NCBI RefSeq assembly: GCF_015209965.1
Contig: NZ_MU158689.1
Coordinates: 1,945,662-2,009,661 of the forward strand
Reading direction: 5' to 3'
Source: Sphingobacterium pedocola
GTDB lineage: Bacteria; Bacteroidota; Bacteroidia; Sphingobacteriales; Sphingobacteriaceae
DNA: 64,000 nucleotides
Part shown: positions 27,780 through 36,410 of the stretch, in pieces
Layout: the number at the start of each line of letters is the position of its first letter
Numbering within the stretch: position 1 is the stretch's first letter
Translations under genes and position numbers: made by a program
Notes under the pieces: model-generated
Database searches by the model: none
What the model was told of the DNA's origin: nothing
What the model saw: only the letters and a program-made list of their open reading frames with translations

Positions 27780-30359
27780 ATGAAGCAACTATATATACTG
27801 ATAACAGCATTTTTTTTATTGAGCTGGACATCGACATTTTCGCAAATAGGCAAGAATCCAATTAATCTTTCAGATCCCAATGAAATAAATTATTTACAAC
27901 CTAAAGATTACGTAATAGGTGGCATCACGGTATCTGGAGCTCAATATTTGGATTCAGAAGTATTGATTACGATCTCTAAGCTTGTGGTTGGTCAATATAT
28001 AGAGGTTCCCGGAGAAGCTACTGCAAATGTTATTAAGAATTTGATGGGTCAAAATTTATTCGATGATGTGCAGTTGTGGGCAACACGAATTGAAGGAGAA
28101 AACATCTTTTTTGATATTCGTGTACAAGAGCGGCCACGCCTTACCCGGGTTGACATCAATGGACTCAGCAAATCACAAACAGAAGAAGTTCGCAAAAGAC
28201 TAAATGAAGGTGCCGGTAAGATTGTTAATGAAAACCTATTGCAATCTACCCGATCCACCATACAGCGTTTCTTACGCGAAAAATCGTTCTTGTATCCCGA
28301 TATAAAAATTGAAACCCTTAAAGATACTGCACAAGCTAACAATGAAATCGTAGTTGTTGATGTAGAAAAGAATAAAAAAATCAAAGTTCGCAAAGTTAAC
28401 TTTACGGGCAATGAGATTTTTTCCAATAGTCAGATGTCAAAATTCTTAAAGGGCGTGAAACCACGTAAATGGTATAGAATTTTTGGCCCTGGTAAGTTTA
28501 AAGAAGACAAGTATCTCGAAGCGAAGGAAACATTGGTCTCAAAATTACAAGACAAGGGTTACCGTGATGCTCAGATTCTATCGGACAGTATCTATCGTTA
28601 TGATGAAAATGAAGTTGCTATCGATATAGAAGTATATGAAGGTCCTAAATATTACGTTGGTAGTATTGACTGGACAGGTAATACGCGCTATAAAGATTCA
28701 GTATTGAATATGATATTAGGCATTGAAAAGGGAGATGTATACAGCGAAGAAAAAATGATCACCAAGTTGATGGGGCCTACCCGCAATAGTGATGATATCA
28801 GTGCGCTTTATCAAAATGACGGGTATTTAACATTTAGCATCAACCCAGTTATCAAGCGCATCAACCAAGATAGCGTAGATTTAGAAATCCAGGTAAGTGA
28901 GGGCAAGCAATACACGATCAATAATGTTATTGTAAAAGGTAACGATGTAACGAATGACCGTGTTGTATTACGTTCCATCTACACAAAACCAGGTCAGAAA
29001 TATTCACGCGAGCTCATTATGAGAAGTATCCGCGAGATATCCCAACTGGGTATGTTTGATGAGCAAAAAATCACACCAGATATCCCTTCCTCATCGATGA
29101 ATCACGAAGAAGGCACCACCGATGTTGTATTTAATGTCACCGAAAAACCTTCTGATCAAGTAGAACTATCGGGTGGTTATGGTGCCGGTCAAATCATCGG
29201 TACACTGGGTTTAACCTTCAACAACTTTTCGACGAGCAACTTATTCAAAAAAGACGCTTGGAAACCCCTTCCGCGTGGAGATGGCCAAAAGTTAAGTGTT
29301 CGGGGACAGACATCCGGTAAACGTTATCAATCTTATAGTTTTTCGTTCACTGAACCTTGGTTAGGCGGTAAAAAACCAGTTTACTTTGGTTTGAGTGCTT
29401 ATACTTCAAACTCTTCATACGGCGGTTTTAATTACTACACGGGAGAGCAGATGGTACGAGATTCTGAATTGAACCGTATTTGGATGACCGGGGTTACCGC
29501 CTCATTAGGTAAGCGCCTACAGTGGCCCGATAACTATTTCCAAATCAATAGCTCATTATCTTTTCAGCGGTATAAATTACAGAATTACGGTAATTATTTC
29601 CTATTTTCTGATGGTACTGCCTATAATGTTAACTTTACCCAGGAGATTAGCCGTAACTCGGTAGATGCACCAATCTACCCCACATCCGGATCACACATCA
29701 AATTTTCCGTACAATTAACGCCTCCGTACTCTTTATTTAATAACATTAATTATGAGACTGCTGCGGACAACGTTAAATACAAATGGACGGAATACCACAA
29801 ATGGAAATTTGATTCCCAATGGTACACCAAGGTCGTGGGCAAATTAGTTGTAAAAACCCAAGCTCAATTTGGGTATTTAGGAAGCTATTCGGATGAGACA
29901 CCGACTTCTACCTTTGAGCGATTCAAATTAGGCGGTGATGGTATGCAAGGATTTGACTTCTTACAAGGTTCAGAGATTTTGGCAATGCGCGGTTATGCCA
30001 ATGGTACTGTTATTCCCGAATCTACCGGTAATGGATTCCAACAAATTGCGATCAACTCAGGTAGTCCAATCTATGCTAAATATCAATTGGAACTACGTCA
30101 TCCTGTAATGCTGAATGAACAAGCTACCGTATTTGTTTTAGCTTTTGCAGAAGCAGGTAATACCTGGAATAAATTCTCGGAGGTAAATCCATTTAAAGTA
30201 AGACGTGCTGCAGGTGTTGGCGCACGTATATTTTTACCTATATTTGGTATGCTTGGTATTGATTACGGTCATGCGTTTGATCCTATCCCAGGGATGAGTT
30301 CAAGCAATTGGAAACAAAATTTCACCTTTAGTATCATGCAAAACATGGGAGGTTTTTAA
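27780..30359 (+). CDS. bamA: Outer membrane protein assembly factor BamA
   Basis: This 859-residue protein has a signal peptide (first 21 residues) and a series of POTRA repeats over about residues 45-460, for example VIGGITVSGAQYLDSEVLI, LTRVDINGLSKSQTEEV, KVRKVNFTGNEIFSN and YTINNVIVKGNDVTND. The surface-antigen barrel starts around residue 470, with AFAEAGNTWNKFSE and GVGARIFLPIFGMLGIDYG near the end. It folds and inserts outer membrane barrels. The downstream ompH pair would supply periplasmic chaperones, matching the conserved bamA-skp arrangement. Confidence 0.95.
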   Translation: MKQLYILITAFFLLSWTSTFSQIGKNPINLSDPNEINYLQPKDYVIGGITVSGAQYLDSEVLITISKLVVGQYIEVPGEATANVIKNLMGQNLFDDVQLWATRIEGENIFFDIRVQERPRLTRVDINGLSKSQTEEVRKRLNEGAGKIVNENLLQSTRSTIQRFLREKSFLYPDIKIETLKDTAQANNEIVVVDVEKNKKIKVRKVNFTGNEIFSNSQMSKFLKGVKPRKWYRIFGPGKFKEDKYLEAKETLVSKLQDKGYRDAQILSDSIYRYDENEVAIDIEVYEGPKYYVGSIDWTGNTRYKDSVLNMILGIEKGDVYSEEKMITKLMGPTRNSDDISALYQNDGYLTFSINPVIKRINQDSVDLEIQVSEGKQYTINNVIVKGNDVTNDRVVLRSIYTKPGQKYSRELIMRSIREISQLGMFDEQKITPDIPSSSMNHEEGTTDVVFNVTEKPSDQVELSGGYGAGQIIGTLGLTFNNFSTSNLFKKDAWKPLPRGDGQKLSVRGQTSGKRYQSYSFSFTEPWLGGKKPVYFGLSAYTSNSSYGGFNYYTGEQMVRDSELNRIWMTGVTASLGKRLQWPDNYFQINSSLSFQRYKLQNYGNYFLFSDGTAYNVNFTQEISRNSVDAPIYPTSGSHIKFSVQLTPPYSLFNNINYETAADNVKYKWTEYHKWKFDSQWYTKVVGKLVVKTQAQFGYLGSYSDETPTSTFERFKLGGDGMQGFDFLQGSEILAMRGYANGTVIPESTGNGFQQIAINSGSPIYAKYQLELRHPVMLNEQATVFVLAFAEAGNTWNKFSEVNPFKVRRAAGVGARIFLPIFGMLGIDYGHAFDPIPGMSSSNWKQNFTFSIMQNMGGF

Positions 30360-30408
30360 TTAAACTTTTTATTCCTATAATTGTCTTACAAAAAAAGAAA
30401 GAAAGAAA

Positions 30409-30942
30409 ATGAAAAAGATATTTGTTGTATTGGCCTTTTTAACGCTTGGTGTTACGGCTACTTTTGCCCAGCGTTTAGCATATGTAGATTCAGAGTATAT
30501 TTTAAAACATATTCCTGAGTATGCATCTGCTCAGAAACATCTAGACGATCTTTCTGTACAATGGCAAGAAGAAGTAGATAAGCAATACGGCGAGATAGAG
30601 CGTCTGTATAAGGCTTACCAAAACGATCAGGTATTGTTAAATGATGACATGCGTAAACGACGTGAGGATGAGATCGTAAACAAAGAAAAGGCGGTAAAAG
30701 ACTTCCAAAAAGAAAAATTTGGATATGAAGGCGAATTATATGAACAACGCATCCGACTGGTAAAACCGATCCAAGATCGCGTCGCGAAAGCTATACAAGA
30801 TGTTGCGAATGCGCAGGGACTGGATCTTATTTTGGATAAAGGATCCGAAGTTACCTTCCTCTTTGCAAATCCGAAATTGGACAAAAGTAATGATATTATT
30901 ACAAAATTAGGTTTTAAACCGAGTGCCGAACTTGCACAATAA
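30409..30942 (+). CDS. OmpH/Skp-family periplasmic chaperone (first copy)
   Basis: This 177-residue protein has a signal peptide (MKKIFVVLAFLTLGVTATFA, cut before QRLAYVD). The OmpH start RLAYVDSEYILKHIPEY is followed by a long Lys/Glu-rich coiled coil and the C-terminal body motif GLDLILDKGSEVTFLFANP. Skp trimers hold unfolded barrel proteins on their way to BamA. It starts 49 bases after bamA, preceded by a purine-rich stretch. Confidence 0.92.
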   Translation: MKKIFVVLAFLTLGVTATFAQRLAYVDSEYILKHIPEYASAQKHLDDLSVQWQEEVDKQYGEIERLYKAYQNDQVLLNDDMRKRREDEIVNKEKAVKDFQKEKFGYEGELYEQRIRLVKPIQDRVAKAIQDVANAQGLDLILDKGSEVTFLFANPKLDKSNDIITKLGFKPSAELAQ

Positions 30943-31029
30943 TTTATAATTAGTATAATTGCAGAATATATAATTAACAGAATACAATTTAAAACAAAAG
31001 AACAGACGATTCGTATCGAATAGACTAAA

Positions 31030-31572
31030 ATGGAAAGAATGAAAAATTTATTAAAAGGAGCAGTATTAGTAGCGGGATTATTGATTTCAACTCAAGTTGT
31101 AAATGCACAACAAAAAATTGGACATATAAATTCAGGAGAAATTCTCCAATCTACAGCTGATTTTAAAACAGCAGCAGATCAGCTTAAAGTCTTAACAGAA
31201 ACTAAGGAAAAGGAATTCCAAGGAATGGTGGCAGAATACACCAAAAAACAAACAGAATATAACGACAAACTAAGAAGCAGAAGTGAGGCAAACAAAGAGA
31301 CTGTAGATACAGAATTGCAGGCTTTAGGTGAAGGTATGCGCCAAATAGAGAGTCGTATTCAAGAGATTCAAAAAGTATCTCAAGAAGAACTAGGTAAAAA
31401 AGAGCAAGAGTTATTCGCTCCTATACAACAAAAAGTAATGACAGCTATCAATGCCGTTGCGCAGGAAAAAGGCTACGCCTACGTATTGGACCTCGCTGCA
31501 GGAAGCGTAATCTATTTCCAAGGTGGTGAAGATGTTTCGGCTGATGTAAAGGCTAAATTAGGTGTAAAATAA
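31030..31572 (+). CDS. OmpH/Skp-family periplasmic chaperone (second copy)
   Basis: This 180-residue paralogue of the preceding gene has signal peptide residues 1-26 (ending VVNAQ), then KIGHINSGEILQSTADFKTA, a coiled coil rich in Glu/Lys/Gln, and YAYVLDLAAGSVIYFQGGED. Two adjacent Skp-like genes after bamA are usual in Bacteroidota and suggest specialised clients or mixed trimers. A second in-frame ATG lies three codons inside. The terminator at 31595 closes the block. Confidence 0.92.
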   Translation: MERMKNLLKGAVLVAGLLISTQVVNAQQKIGHINSGEILQSTADFKTAADQLKVLTETKEKEFQGMVAEYTKKQTEYNDKLRSRSEANKETVDTELQALGEGMRQIESRIQEIQKVSQEELGKKEQELFAPIQQKVMTAINAVAQEKGYAYVLDLAAGSVIYFQGGEDVSADVKAKLGVK

Positions 31573-31594
31573 CATATTCCAATTTTTAGTAAAT

Positions 31595-31628
31595 AAAAAA
31601 GGAGACTACATGATTAGTCTCCTTTTTT
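31595..31628 (+). terminator. Strong intrinsic terminator of the bamA-ompH-ompH block
   Basis: A 14-bp perfect stem (left arm 31595-31608, right arm 31615-31628) has a 6-base loop CATGAT. The core is GGAGACTA paired with TAGTCTCC, flanked by A6 and T6 runs. It lies 22 bases after the second ompH gene. Confidence 0.92.
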
Positions 31629-31688
31629 ATTTAGTAGGTTTTCACATCCTCGTGCTATTCCCAAAAAAATGTATTGAACTGCTTCCCG

Positions 31689-31910
31689 CTATGGAACTAT
31701 CGGTGCAGGTGGGATTGTCGTTGTGTTTGAATCCCTGAAATTAACATCACTCGTATCGTTCATCTGTGAGTTGTTTCCTGTATCTATTTCCGAATTCTCA
31801 TCATATCGGGTGTCTGGCACATCGTTTCCATCACTATCCGCTCTATTTCCACAAGCGACCATTGCAGATAATGCAAAAACGCCCACAAAAATTTTAATTG
31901 ACTTTTTCAT
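31689..31910 (-). CDS. Small acidic lipoprotein
   Basis: This 73-residue protein begins MKKSIKIFVGVFALSAMVAC, a lipoprotein signal with lipobox MVAC. The mature 54 residues are rich in Asp, Asn, Ser and Thr and end in TTTIPPAPIVP, with no recognisable domain. Export to the envelope is likely; the function is unknown. Confidence 0.7.
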   Translation of the reverse strand: MKKSIKIFVGVFALSAMVACGNRADSDGNDVPDTRYDENSEIDTGNNSQMNDTSDVNFRDSNTTTIPPAPIVP

Positions 31911-32120
31911 AGCTATTCTAATTTAATTAAAACAATTAAATACATAACGTTAACAGCCGCGTTTCGTTCATTGTTAAATAATTTTTAAGTATTTACCCCC
32001 ATAAAAACAAGTACTTAACTAGTTCGATTCATCTCCACATGGATTATGATTTTCGTTTCAGGTATTTTAACTTACGTTTTTACAGTATATTATCTCTCAA
32101 CAAATTGCCAGACACGTTGT

Positions 32121-32144
32121 TCTATCCTAAAAAAAGAGGATAGA
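32121..32144 (+). promoter_or_regulatory. Hairpin directly before the start of the gene at 32149
   Basis: TCTATCCT at 32121-32128 pairs with AGGATAGA at 32137-32144 around a purine-rich 8-base loop. The hairpin ends four bases before the ATG. It would sequester the AGAGGA purine tract that could act as ribosome-binding site, so translational control is possible. Confidence 0.5.
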
Positions 32145-32148
32145 CATT

Positions 32149-32781
32149 ATGAAAAATAAAAATATAATTCCAGAACAAATTACCGGCAAGAAGTTGGATT
32201 GCTTTGAAACTGTTGAATTTACAGATGCGAGAGAAGCCGAAAATTTCTATGTGATTGCAAAAGACCGACTATTGGAGGTCAACAACTGGAGCGATGTTAG
32301 CGATATTCCTTTTGCATCCTTCTGTCTGGTCGACCAGTACAATCAAAAACTAAATAGATCGGCTCAGATCGATGATTATGTACGTATTGATATTCCAGGA
32401 CCAGGGTTACCCAGCAGTGACGGCTATGATTGGGTTCGCGTCGAAAATATTATATCCGAAGAAACGGATAAATTTCGCCAGACGGTATTGAGTCTTCGTC
32501 CGTCTGCAGATCCTACTAACGAGAACGGAGATACCGCACATTTCTTTAAAAATCTAGCTACCTCTACTATTTTGGTGGAGCAGAACCATAATCAGGTATC
32601 TGCACGTTATGCCGGGCGTAACGAAATAATCAATACCGAAAACACGGCCTTTACAGACAATCTGCGTAACTTTTTAGTCGGACTTGGTGCTAAACTAGGT
32701 GCTTCATTTCCACAATGGAAGTCGCTAGTAGCCGGTATTGTAAAAATTGAAGATAACGAAGAAAAACAAAACCATGAATAA
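32149..32781 (+). CDS. Conserved hypothetical protein
   Basis: This 210-residue soluble protein was not assigned to a known family. It includes FTDAREAENFYVIAKDRLLE, a hydrophilic central part with IDDYVRIDIPGPGLPSSDGY and WVRVENIISEE, and a C-terminal LRNFLVGLGAKLGASFPQW. There is no signal peptide. The last eight bases overlap the DUF6766 gene (ATGAATAA), so the two are probably co-translated and may act together. Confidence 0.75.
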   Translation: MKNKNIIPEQITGKKLDCFETVEFTDAREAENFYVIAKDRLLEVNNWSDVSDIPFASFCLVDQYNQKLNRSAQIDDYVRIDIPGPGLPSSDGYDWVRVENIISEETDKFRQTVLSLRPSADPTNENGDTAHFFKNLATSTILVEQNHNQVSARYAGRNEIINTENTAFTDNLRNFLVGLGAKLGASFPQWKSLVAGIVKIEDNEEKQNHE

Positions 32782-33430
32782 AGGATTCTTTTATAAAAAT
32801 AGTCTTTCCATTGCGTTCTTAACACTCTTTATCATTGCTTTAGCAGGTCAGTATTACTTTGGTTGGAAAGAAAACAATGCAGAATTGCAAGAGATGGGAA
32901 ACGAAGGTTTAGCTTTATTGGCCTATTTAAAATCGGGGCATTTTATTGCGGCTACATTTGAAAATTTTCAAAGCGAATTTCTACAAATGATGTTATACGT
33001 GGTGCTTACGATATCTCTCCGGCAAATCGGCTCCGCTGAATCTAAGAGTCTGACGGAGAAAGAAGAAGTAGACAGGGATCCAAAGCCGGGACCAGAAGCT
33101 CCGGCTCTCGTTAATAAAGGTGGTTGGCGGCTGAAATTATATCAGCATTCGTTAACCATTGCCTTTGCCCTACTTTTTCTAATCAGCTGGGGGATGCATT
33201 TATATGGCAGTTTTGAACAATTCAATCATGAGCGGATTATTAAACAGGAACTCCCGCTTACTTTAGCCAATTTTCTTCAAGAGCCGGAATTTTGGTTCGA
33301 ATCTTTTCAGAATTGGCAGAGCGAATTTCTTTCTGTAGCGTCTATCGTCATTTTGAGTATATTTTTACGTCAAAAGGGGTCTCCTGAATCAAAACCAGTA
33401 GATGCTCCTCATACCGAGACCGGAAAGTAA
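32774..33430 (+). CDS. DUF6766-type membrane protein with internal duplication
   Basis: The protein has 218 residues from ATG 32774; a more upstream ATG at 32747 would lie inside the previous gene and add a charged nonapeptide. It contains two similar halves. Each starts with a hydrophobic helix (NSLSIAFLTLFIIALAGQYY; HSLTIAFALLFLISWGMHLY) and ends with a second one plus QSEFL...LRQxGSxESK. The result is four predicted membrane helices. A Pro/Lys-rich linker joins the halves. The family is widespread and of unknown function. Confidence 0.82.
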   Translation: MNKGFFYKNSLSIAFLTLFIIALAGQYYFGWKENNAELQEMGNEGLALLAYLKSGHFIAATFENFQSEFLQMMLYVVLTISLRQIGSAESKSLTEKEEVDRDPKPGPEAPALVNKGGWRLKLYQHSLTIAFALLFLISWGMHLYGSFEQFNHERIIKQELPLTLANFLQEPEFWFESFQNWQSEFLSVASIVILSIFLRQKGSPESKPVDAPHTETGK

Positions 33431-33477
33431 AAACGTAAAAAGAGGGTGCTATCTCACGACCACACCCAAAACTTGAG

Positions 33478-34065
33478 TTATTTTACTTCTCTTGAGTTAC
33501 CGTTCGGAGGCATGTTGTTATTCATCGTTCCGTTTTGATTTCCAGAAAGACCCTTGGCTTGATCTAAATGCGATCGTAAGCTCTCAACCCTTCCAGAGGC
33601 CCAGTTTTTCAAGTCTGCATCCCGCTCATTTGTTGCAGCTCCCTCAAAAAGCTTTATCGCATTTTCGTGAGAGGTTTGCATGAGTTCGGTGTACGCTCGT
33701 TCAAACTCTTCCCCATTGAGCGAACGAAGGCGGTCCAAATCGTTCTGTTGTTGTTCGGTTAAGTCGTTTGTTACTTGCCAGCCTTTTCTTGCGGCGAGGT
33801 CGGTTAACTCTTGGTTAACCTGTGCGTGATCTTTTTCCATCATCGACCCATAATCCCGAAAACGTACATTTTGTGTCTTCTCTCTCGCAATTTTACCCGC
33901 TTCGATTTCAAAACGCCCACTACTAGCTGCTGAATTCGCAAATGCGTTATTCGCATTGGTAGTTACTGTTTGTCCTGCCACCCGCGTGGTATCCACTTGC
34001 GCCTGTGCTTGATTGGTAATGGCAAAAGCGCTTGCCATAATTACCGAATAAACTAACTTTTTCAT
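33478..34065 (-). CDS. DUF4142 domain exported protein
   Basis: The start at 34065 gives a clean signal peptide (MKKLVYSVIMASAFAITNQAQA); an upstream ATG at 34095 would add ten residues. The mature protein is a four-helix, ferritin-like DUF4142 domain: SSGRFEIEAGKIAREKTQN, RDYGSMMEKDHAQVNQELTD, DRLRSLNGEEFERAYTELMQ and SHENAIKLFEGAA. Such proteins are often induced by envelope, osmotic or desiccation stress. The C-terminus is an Asn/Met-rich, probably disordered tail. Confidence 0.88.
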   Translation of the reverse strand: MKKLVYSVIMASAFAITNQAQAQVDTTRVAGQTVTTNANNAFANSAASSGRFEIEAGKIAREKTQNVRFRDYGSMMEKDHAQVNQELTDLAARKGWQVTNDLTEQQQNDLDRLRSLNGEEFERAYTELMQTSHENAIKLFEGAATNERDADLKNWASGRVESLRSHLDQAKGLSGNQNGTMNNNMPPNGNSREVK

Positions 34066-34581
34066 ATATTTACTATTTAAAATTATCCATAACATGTTAC
34101 TGCTATTGTGTTAGATCAACTTTAAAAGTCCGCAAAAAGTTTGTCCAAAATATACCCCAATTTCCTATTGTTAACACCTGTACTAGGTTCCGTATTATAC
34201 ACGGTAAGCGTACTTCTACCTCCTTGCAGGAGCATATGTGCTCTTTACAGGTCAATATGCTCTATTAGTCGGGTTAGCTCAGCGATCCTACACCCTTATC
34301 ATTAAGAGTAAATGGATATTAGTTACCTCGAGCATGTAGATAACCGGCGCCTCCTAATTAGTAGCCGATCCCAATCTGTAATTTCAAGGTTTCTCATTCA
34401 TTATCTAGTTGTATCAGTTTACTAGCGTATATATAAAGCCAAATTTTTATTAAGATATACCTGTAACGAAACGAAAAAACCTGATTTTAACCGTTCAAAA
34501 TACGGACAGGTCGGACAAAATCGGGTATTAAACCGTTCAACATATGGCAATGTCAAGTGTTGATACTAGAAAGATATAGCT
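34066..34581. other. 516-bp gap between divergent stress-type genes
   Basis: No reading frame or RNA gene is supported here. The region serves as the promoter area for the DUF4142 gene (minus) and the acidic-protein gene (plus). It contains a 17-base direct repeat at 34489 and 34531. A tRNA-like D-arm at about 34270 does not extend into a tRNA. Confidence 0.6.
34489..34547 (+). repeat. Direct repeat AACCGTTCAAMATAYGG, two copies
   Basis: Copies lie at 34489-34505 and 34531-34547, 42 bases (four helical turns) apart, with two differences. They lie 35-93 bases upstream of the gene at 34582. The placement on one helix face is what a cooperative activator site would show. GGACAGG and GGACAAA pieces between the copies are also partly repeated. 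Confidence 0.5.
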
Positions 34582-35007
34582 ATGAACACAAAGACACAAA
34601 TTGCGCTAGAAAAAAGACCAGGTCTCATAATAGCGATGATTACCCGAATTCCTGAAGGTGAAGACCAGCCATCAGATCATCCCGAAAAACGGGAGACCGA
34701 TGAGCAATTTGGGGATCCAGAAAGCCAGAATATAAATAAAGATCCGATTATCGGCGGAGCAGATGATGTACATCGCGAAAACCCTTCCGACGACTTCCAT
34801 GATTCAGACCTCGTTGACGATGAGCCCCTCCAAAGCGACAGCGACCGTGCCGACGGTGATTACGACGAATCTGGTTCCGATCAATCTGGCGATGAGGTCA
34901 GTACGCCGTACGACAGCGACGAGGAAGACACAGCGATCACCAACCTAGAGGATAACGAGGATCTGATGGACGAAGACTCAGCGATCGACAATGAAACTAC
35001 CAGATAA
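34582..35007 (+). CDS. Very acidic hypothetical protein
   Basis: This 141-residue protein has a short basic/hydrophobic N-terminus (EKRPGLIIAMITRIP). About 110 residues follow, dominated by Asp, Glu, Ser and Asn, with no hydrophobic core, so it is probably disordered. No signal peptide is convincing. The extreme acidity resembles stress-associated or salt-adaptation proteins, but no family was recognised. A second acidic protein is encoded at 35937. The terminator at 35048 follows 40 bases downstream. Confidence 0.6.
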   Translation: MNTKTQIALEKRPGLIIAMITRIPEGEDQPSDHPEKRETDEQFGDPESQNINKDPIIGGADDVHRENPSDDFHDSDLVDDEPLQSDSDRADGDYDESGSDQSGDEVSTPYDSDEEDTAITNLEDNEDLMDEDSAIDNETTR

Positions 35008-35047
35008 TGTCTTTTTAACGAGCACGCATCATTAACTAGACGCAAAA

Positions 35048-35081
35048 AATCAGGTGTAGACAATAAATTCTACACCTGATT
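35048..35081. terminator. Bidirectional terminator
   Basis: A 13-bp perfect stem, AATCAGGTGTAGA and TCTACACCTGATT, has an 8-base loop CAATAAAT. It lies between the plus-strand acidic gene ending at 35007 and the minus-strand SDR gene ending at 35113, so it can end both transcripts. Confidence 0.85.
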
Positions 35082-35112
35082 CACTACAATTTATCTTTCT
35101 GTGGCCCGTGTC

Positions 35113-35901
35113 CTATTTTTTTGGTTCTTGCATCTTTTCCATTTGAGCCGCCGCCATTGTATCAGGCATTATATTATTTGCTGTCACCAGCATTTTGTTT
35201 TTAAATCCCGATATAATCTTGTCTTTTCCAGCCATAAGTGCATTATAGCCATCCTTTGCCACTTCTGCCGGATCGCTCATTTTGCTATCCGTAATTTTCG
35301 AATCTTGCATATCGGCTTTGTTGAAGAAATCGGTATCCGTAGCTCCGGGCTCCAGTACCGTTATCGTGACGTTGCTGTCCTTTATTTCCTGTCTAACACT
35401 TTCAGAAAATGACAGCACAAACGCTTTTGTAGCATGATACACCGCTTGCCACGGACCTGGTGTTTCCGAAGCTATTGATCCCAATTGCAATATTTTCCCT
35501 TTATCATGGGCGAGCATTTCCTTTAAAAACAAGTGTGTCAACGTGGTAAGCGAAATGACGTTCAGCTGGATAATTTCCAACAGGCGGTTCATATCTGATT
35601 CAGTAAACAATCCAAATTGGCCTTGTCCTGCATCGTTCACAAGAACATCAATAGCGATCTGCCTATCGCTTACCTGCTGATAGACTTCCCCCCCAGCATT
35701 CACCTGGCTTAGATCTTTGGCTATCGTTATTACTTCAATTCCAAATTCGCTTTCCAACTCTTGTTTGGTTGTGTCTAAGTCGCCTTCGCTACGGGCGACA
35801 ATGATCAAGTTAAATCCATCGTCTGCAAATAATTTTGCAAGTTCTTTTCCTATGCCCGAAGTACCTCCGGTGATCAAAGCATATTTTATCCCGTTTTCCA
35901 T
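35113..35901 (-). CDS. Short-chain dehydrogenase/reductase
   Basis: This 262-residue classical SDR has the cofactor loop ALITGGTSGIGKELAKLFAD, NDAGQGQFGLF, LQLGSIASETPG (catalytic Ser), YHATKAFVLSFSES (Tyr, Lys) and LEPGATDTDFFNKADM. The substrate is not predictable. It is the last gene of a four-gene minus-strand operon that begins with the zinc alcohol dehydrogenase at 38066. Two oxidoreductases in one operon suggest a shared aldehyde or carbonyl substrate; this is inference. Confidence 0.9.
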   Translation of the reverse strand: MENGIKYALITGGTSGIGKELAKLFADDGFNLIIVARSEGDLDTTKQELESEFGIEVITIAKDLSQVNAGGEVYQQVSDRQIAIDVLVNDAGQGQFGLFTESDMNRLLEIIQLNVISLTTLTHLFLKEMLAHDKGKILQLGSIASETPGPWQAVYHATKAFVLSFSESVRQEIKDSNVTITVLEPGATDTDFFNKADMQDSKITDSKMSDPAEVAKDGYNALMAGKDKIISGFKNKMLVTANNIMPDTMAAAQMEKMQEPKK

Positions 35902-35936
35902 CGCTTTATTATTAGTATCTAAACCTCTTACGTTCT

Positions 35937-36395
35937 TTACCTTCGTTGTCCGAGTCCGTCCTCCGTGATGGGGTTATTTTCTCCCCCGGTGTCGTCCTTC
36001 GTCGGATAGCCTTCCTCGTCAATACCCTCAGGCTGATCATCTCGGATCTGGGTAAGTACCTCGTCGACTTCGTCCAATTGCAGGGAGCCATCCTTTATTT
36101 CCTCATCCAAATCATCGAGTTCCCGTTCTGCCTCTTTCAACTTATCACGATATTCACTTGGGGTATATATATTTTCCTCGTCATATGTCGAATTGTTGTC
36201 CGCTCCCTGCGGGGCAGCTGTTTCATACGGCAAAGGATGTTGATACGGGTTGTTTTCGCTCTCCGCATCTAGTTCGAAGCTGTCTTCTGCGTCGTTAAAT
36301 TGTAAATCTTCGCCGGTAGATTCCGGCGTTTCTTGGTTATCGCGCTCGTCCAGCCGTTCCGCTGGCGGATTGTTGTTGTCGTTTCTTGGTGCCAT
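35937..36395 (-). CDS. Acidic hypothetical protein with a short coiled coil
   Basis: This 152-residue protein is Asp/Glu/Asn-rich throughout. A helical segment, YRDKLKEAERELDDLDEEI, around residues 83-101 looks like a short coiled coil; the rest is probably disordered. No signal peptide or membrane segment is seen. It lies in the middle of the ADH-SDR operon, 15 bases after the unknown gene at 36411. Its composition resembles that of the acidic protein at 34582, though the two are not clearly homologous. Confidence 0.65.
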   Translation of the reverse strand: MAPRNDNNNPPAERLDERDNQETPESTGEDLQFNDAEDSFELDAESENNPYQHPLPYETAAPQGADNNSTYDEENIYTPSEYRDKLKEAERELDDLDEEIKDGSLQLDEVDEVLTQIRDDQPEGIDEEGYPTKDDTGGENNPITEDGLGQRR

Positions 36396-36410
36396 AATTC
36401 TTAAATATTT

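Noticed and set aside
34262..34345. tRNA-like D-arm (GGGTTAGCTCAG) in the gap before the acidic-protein gene
   Set aside because: The rest of the cloverleaf is missing: no AGAGC partner, no GGTTCGA T-loop and no matching acceptor stem.
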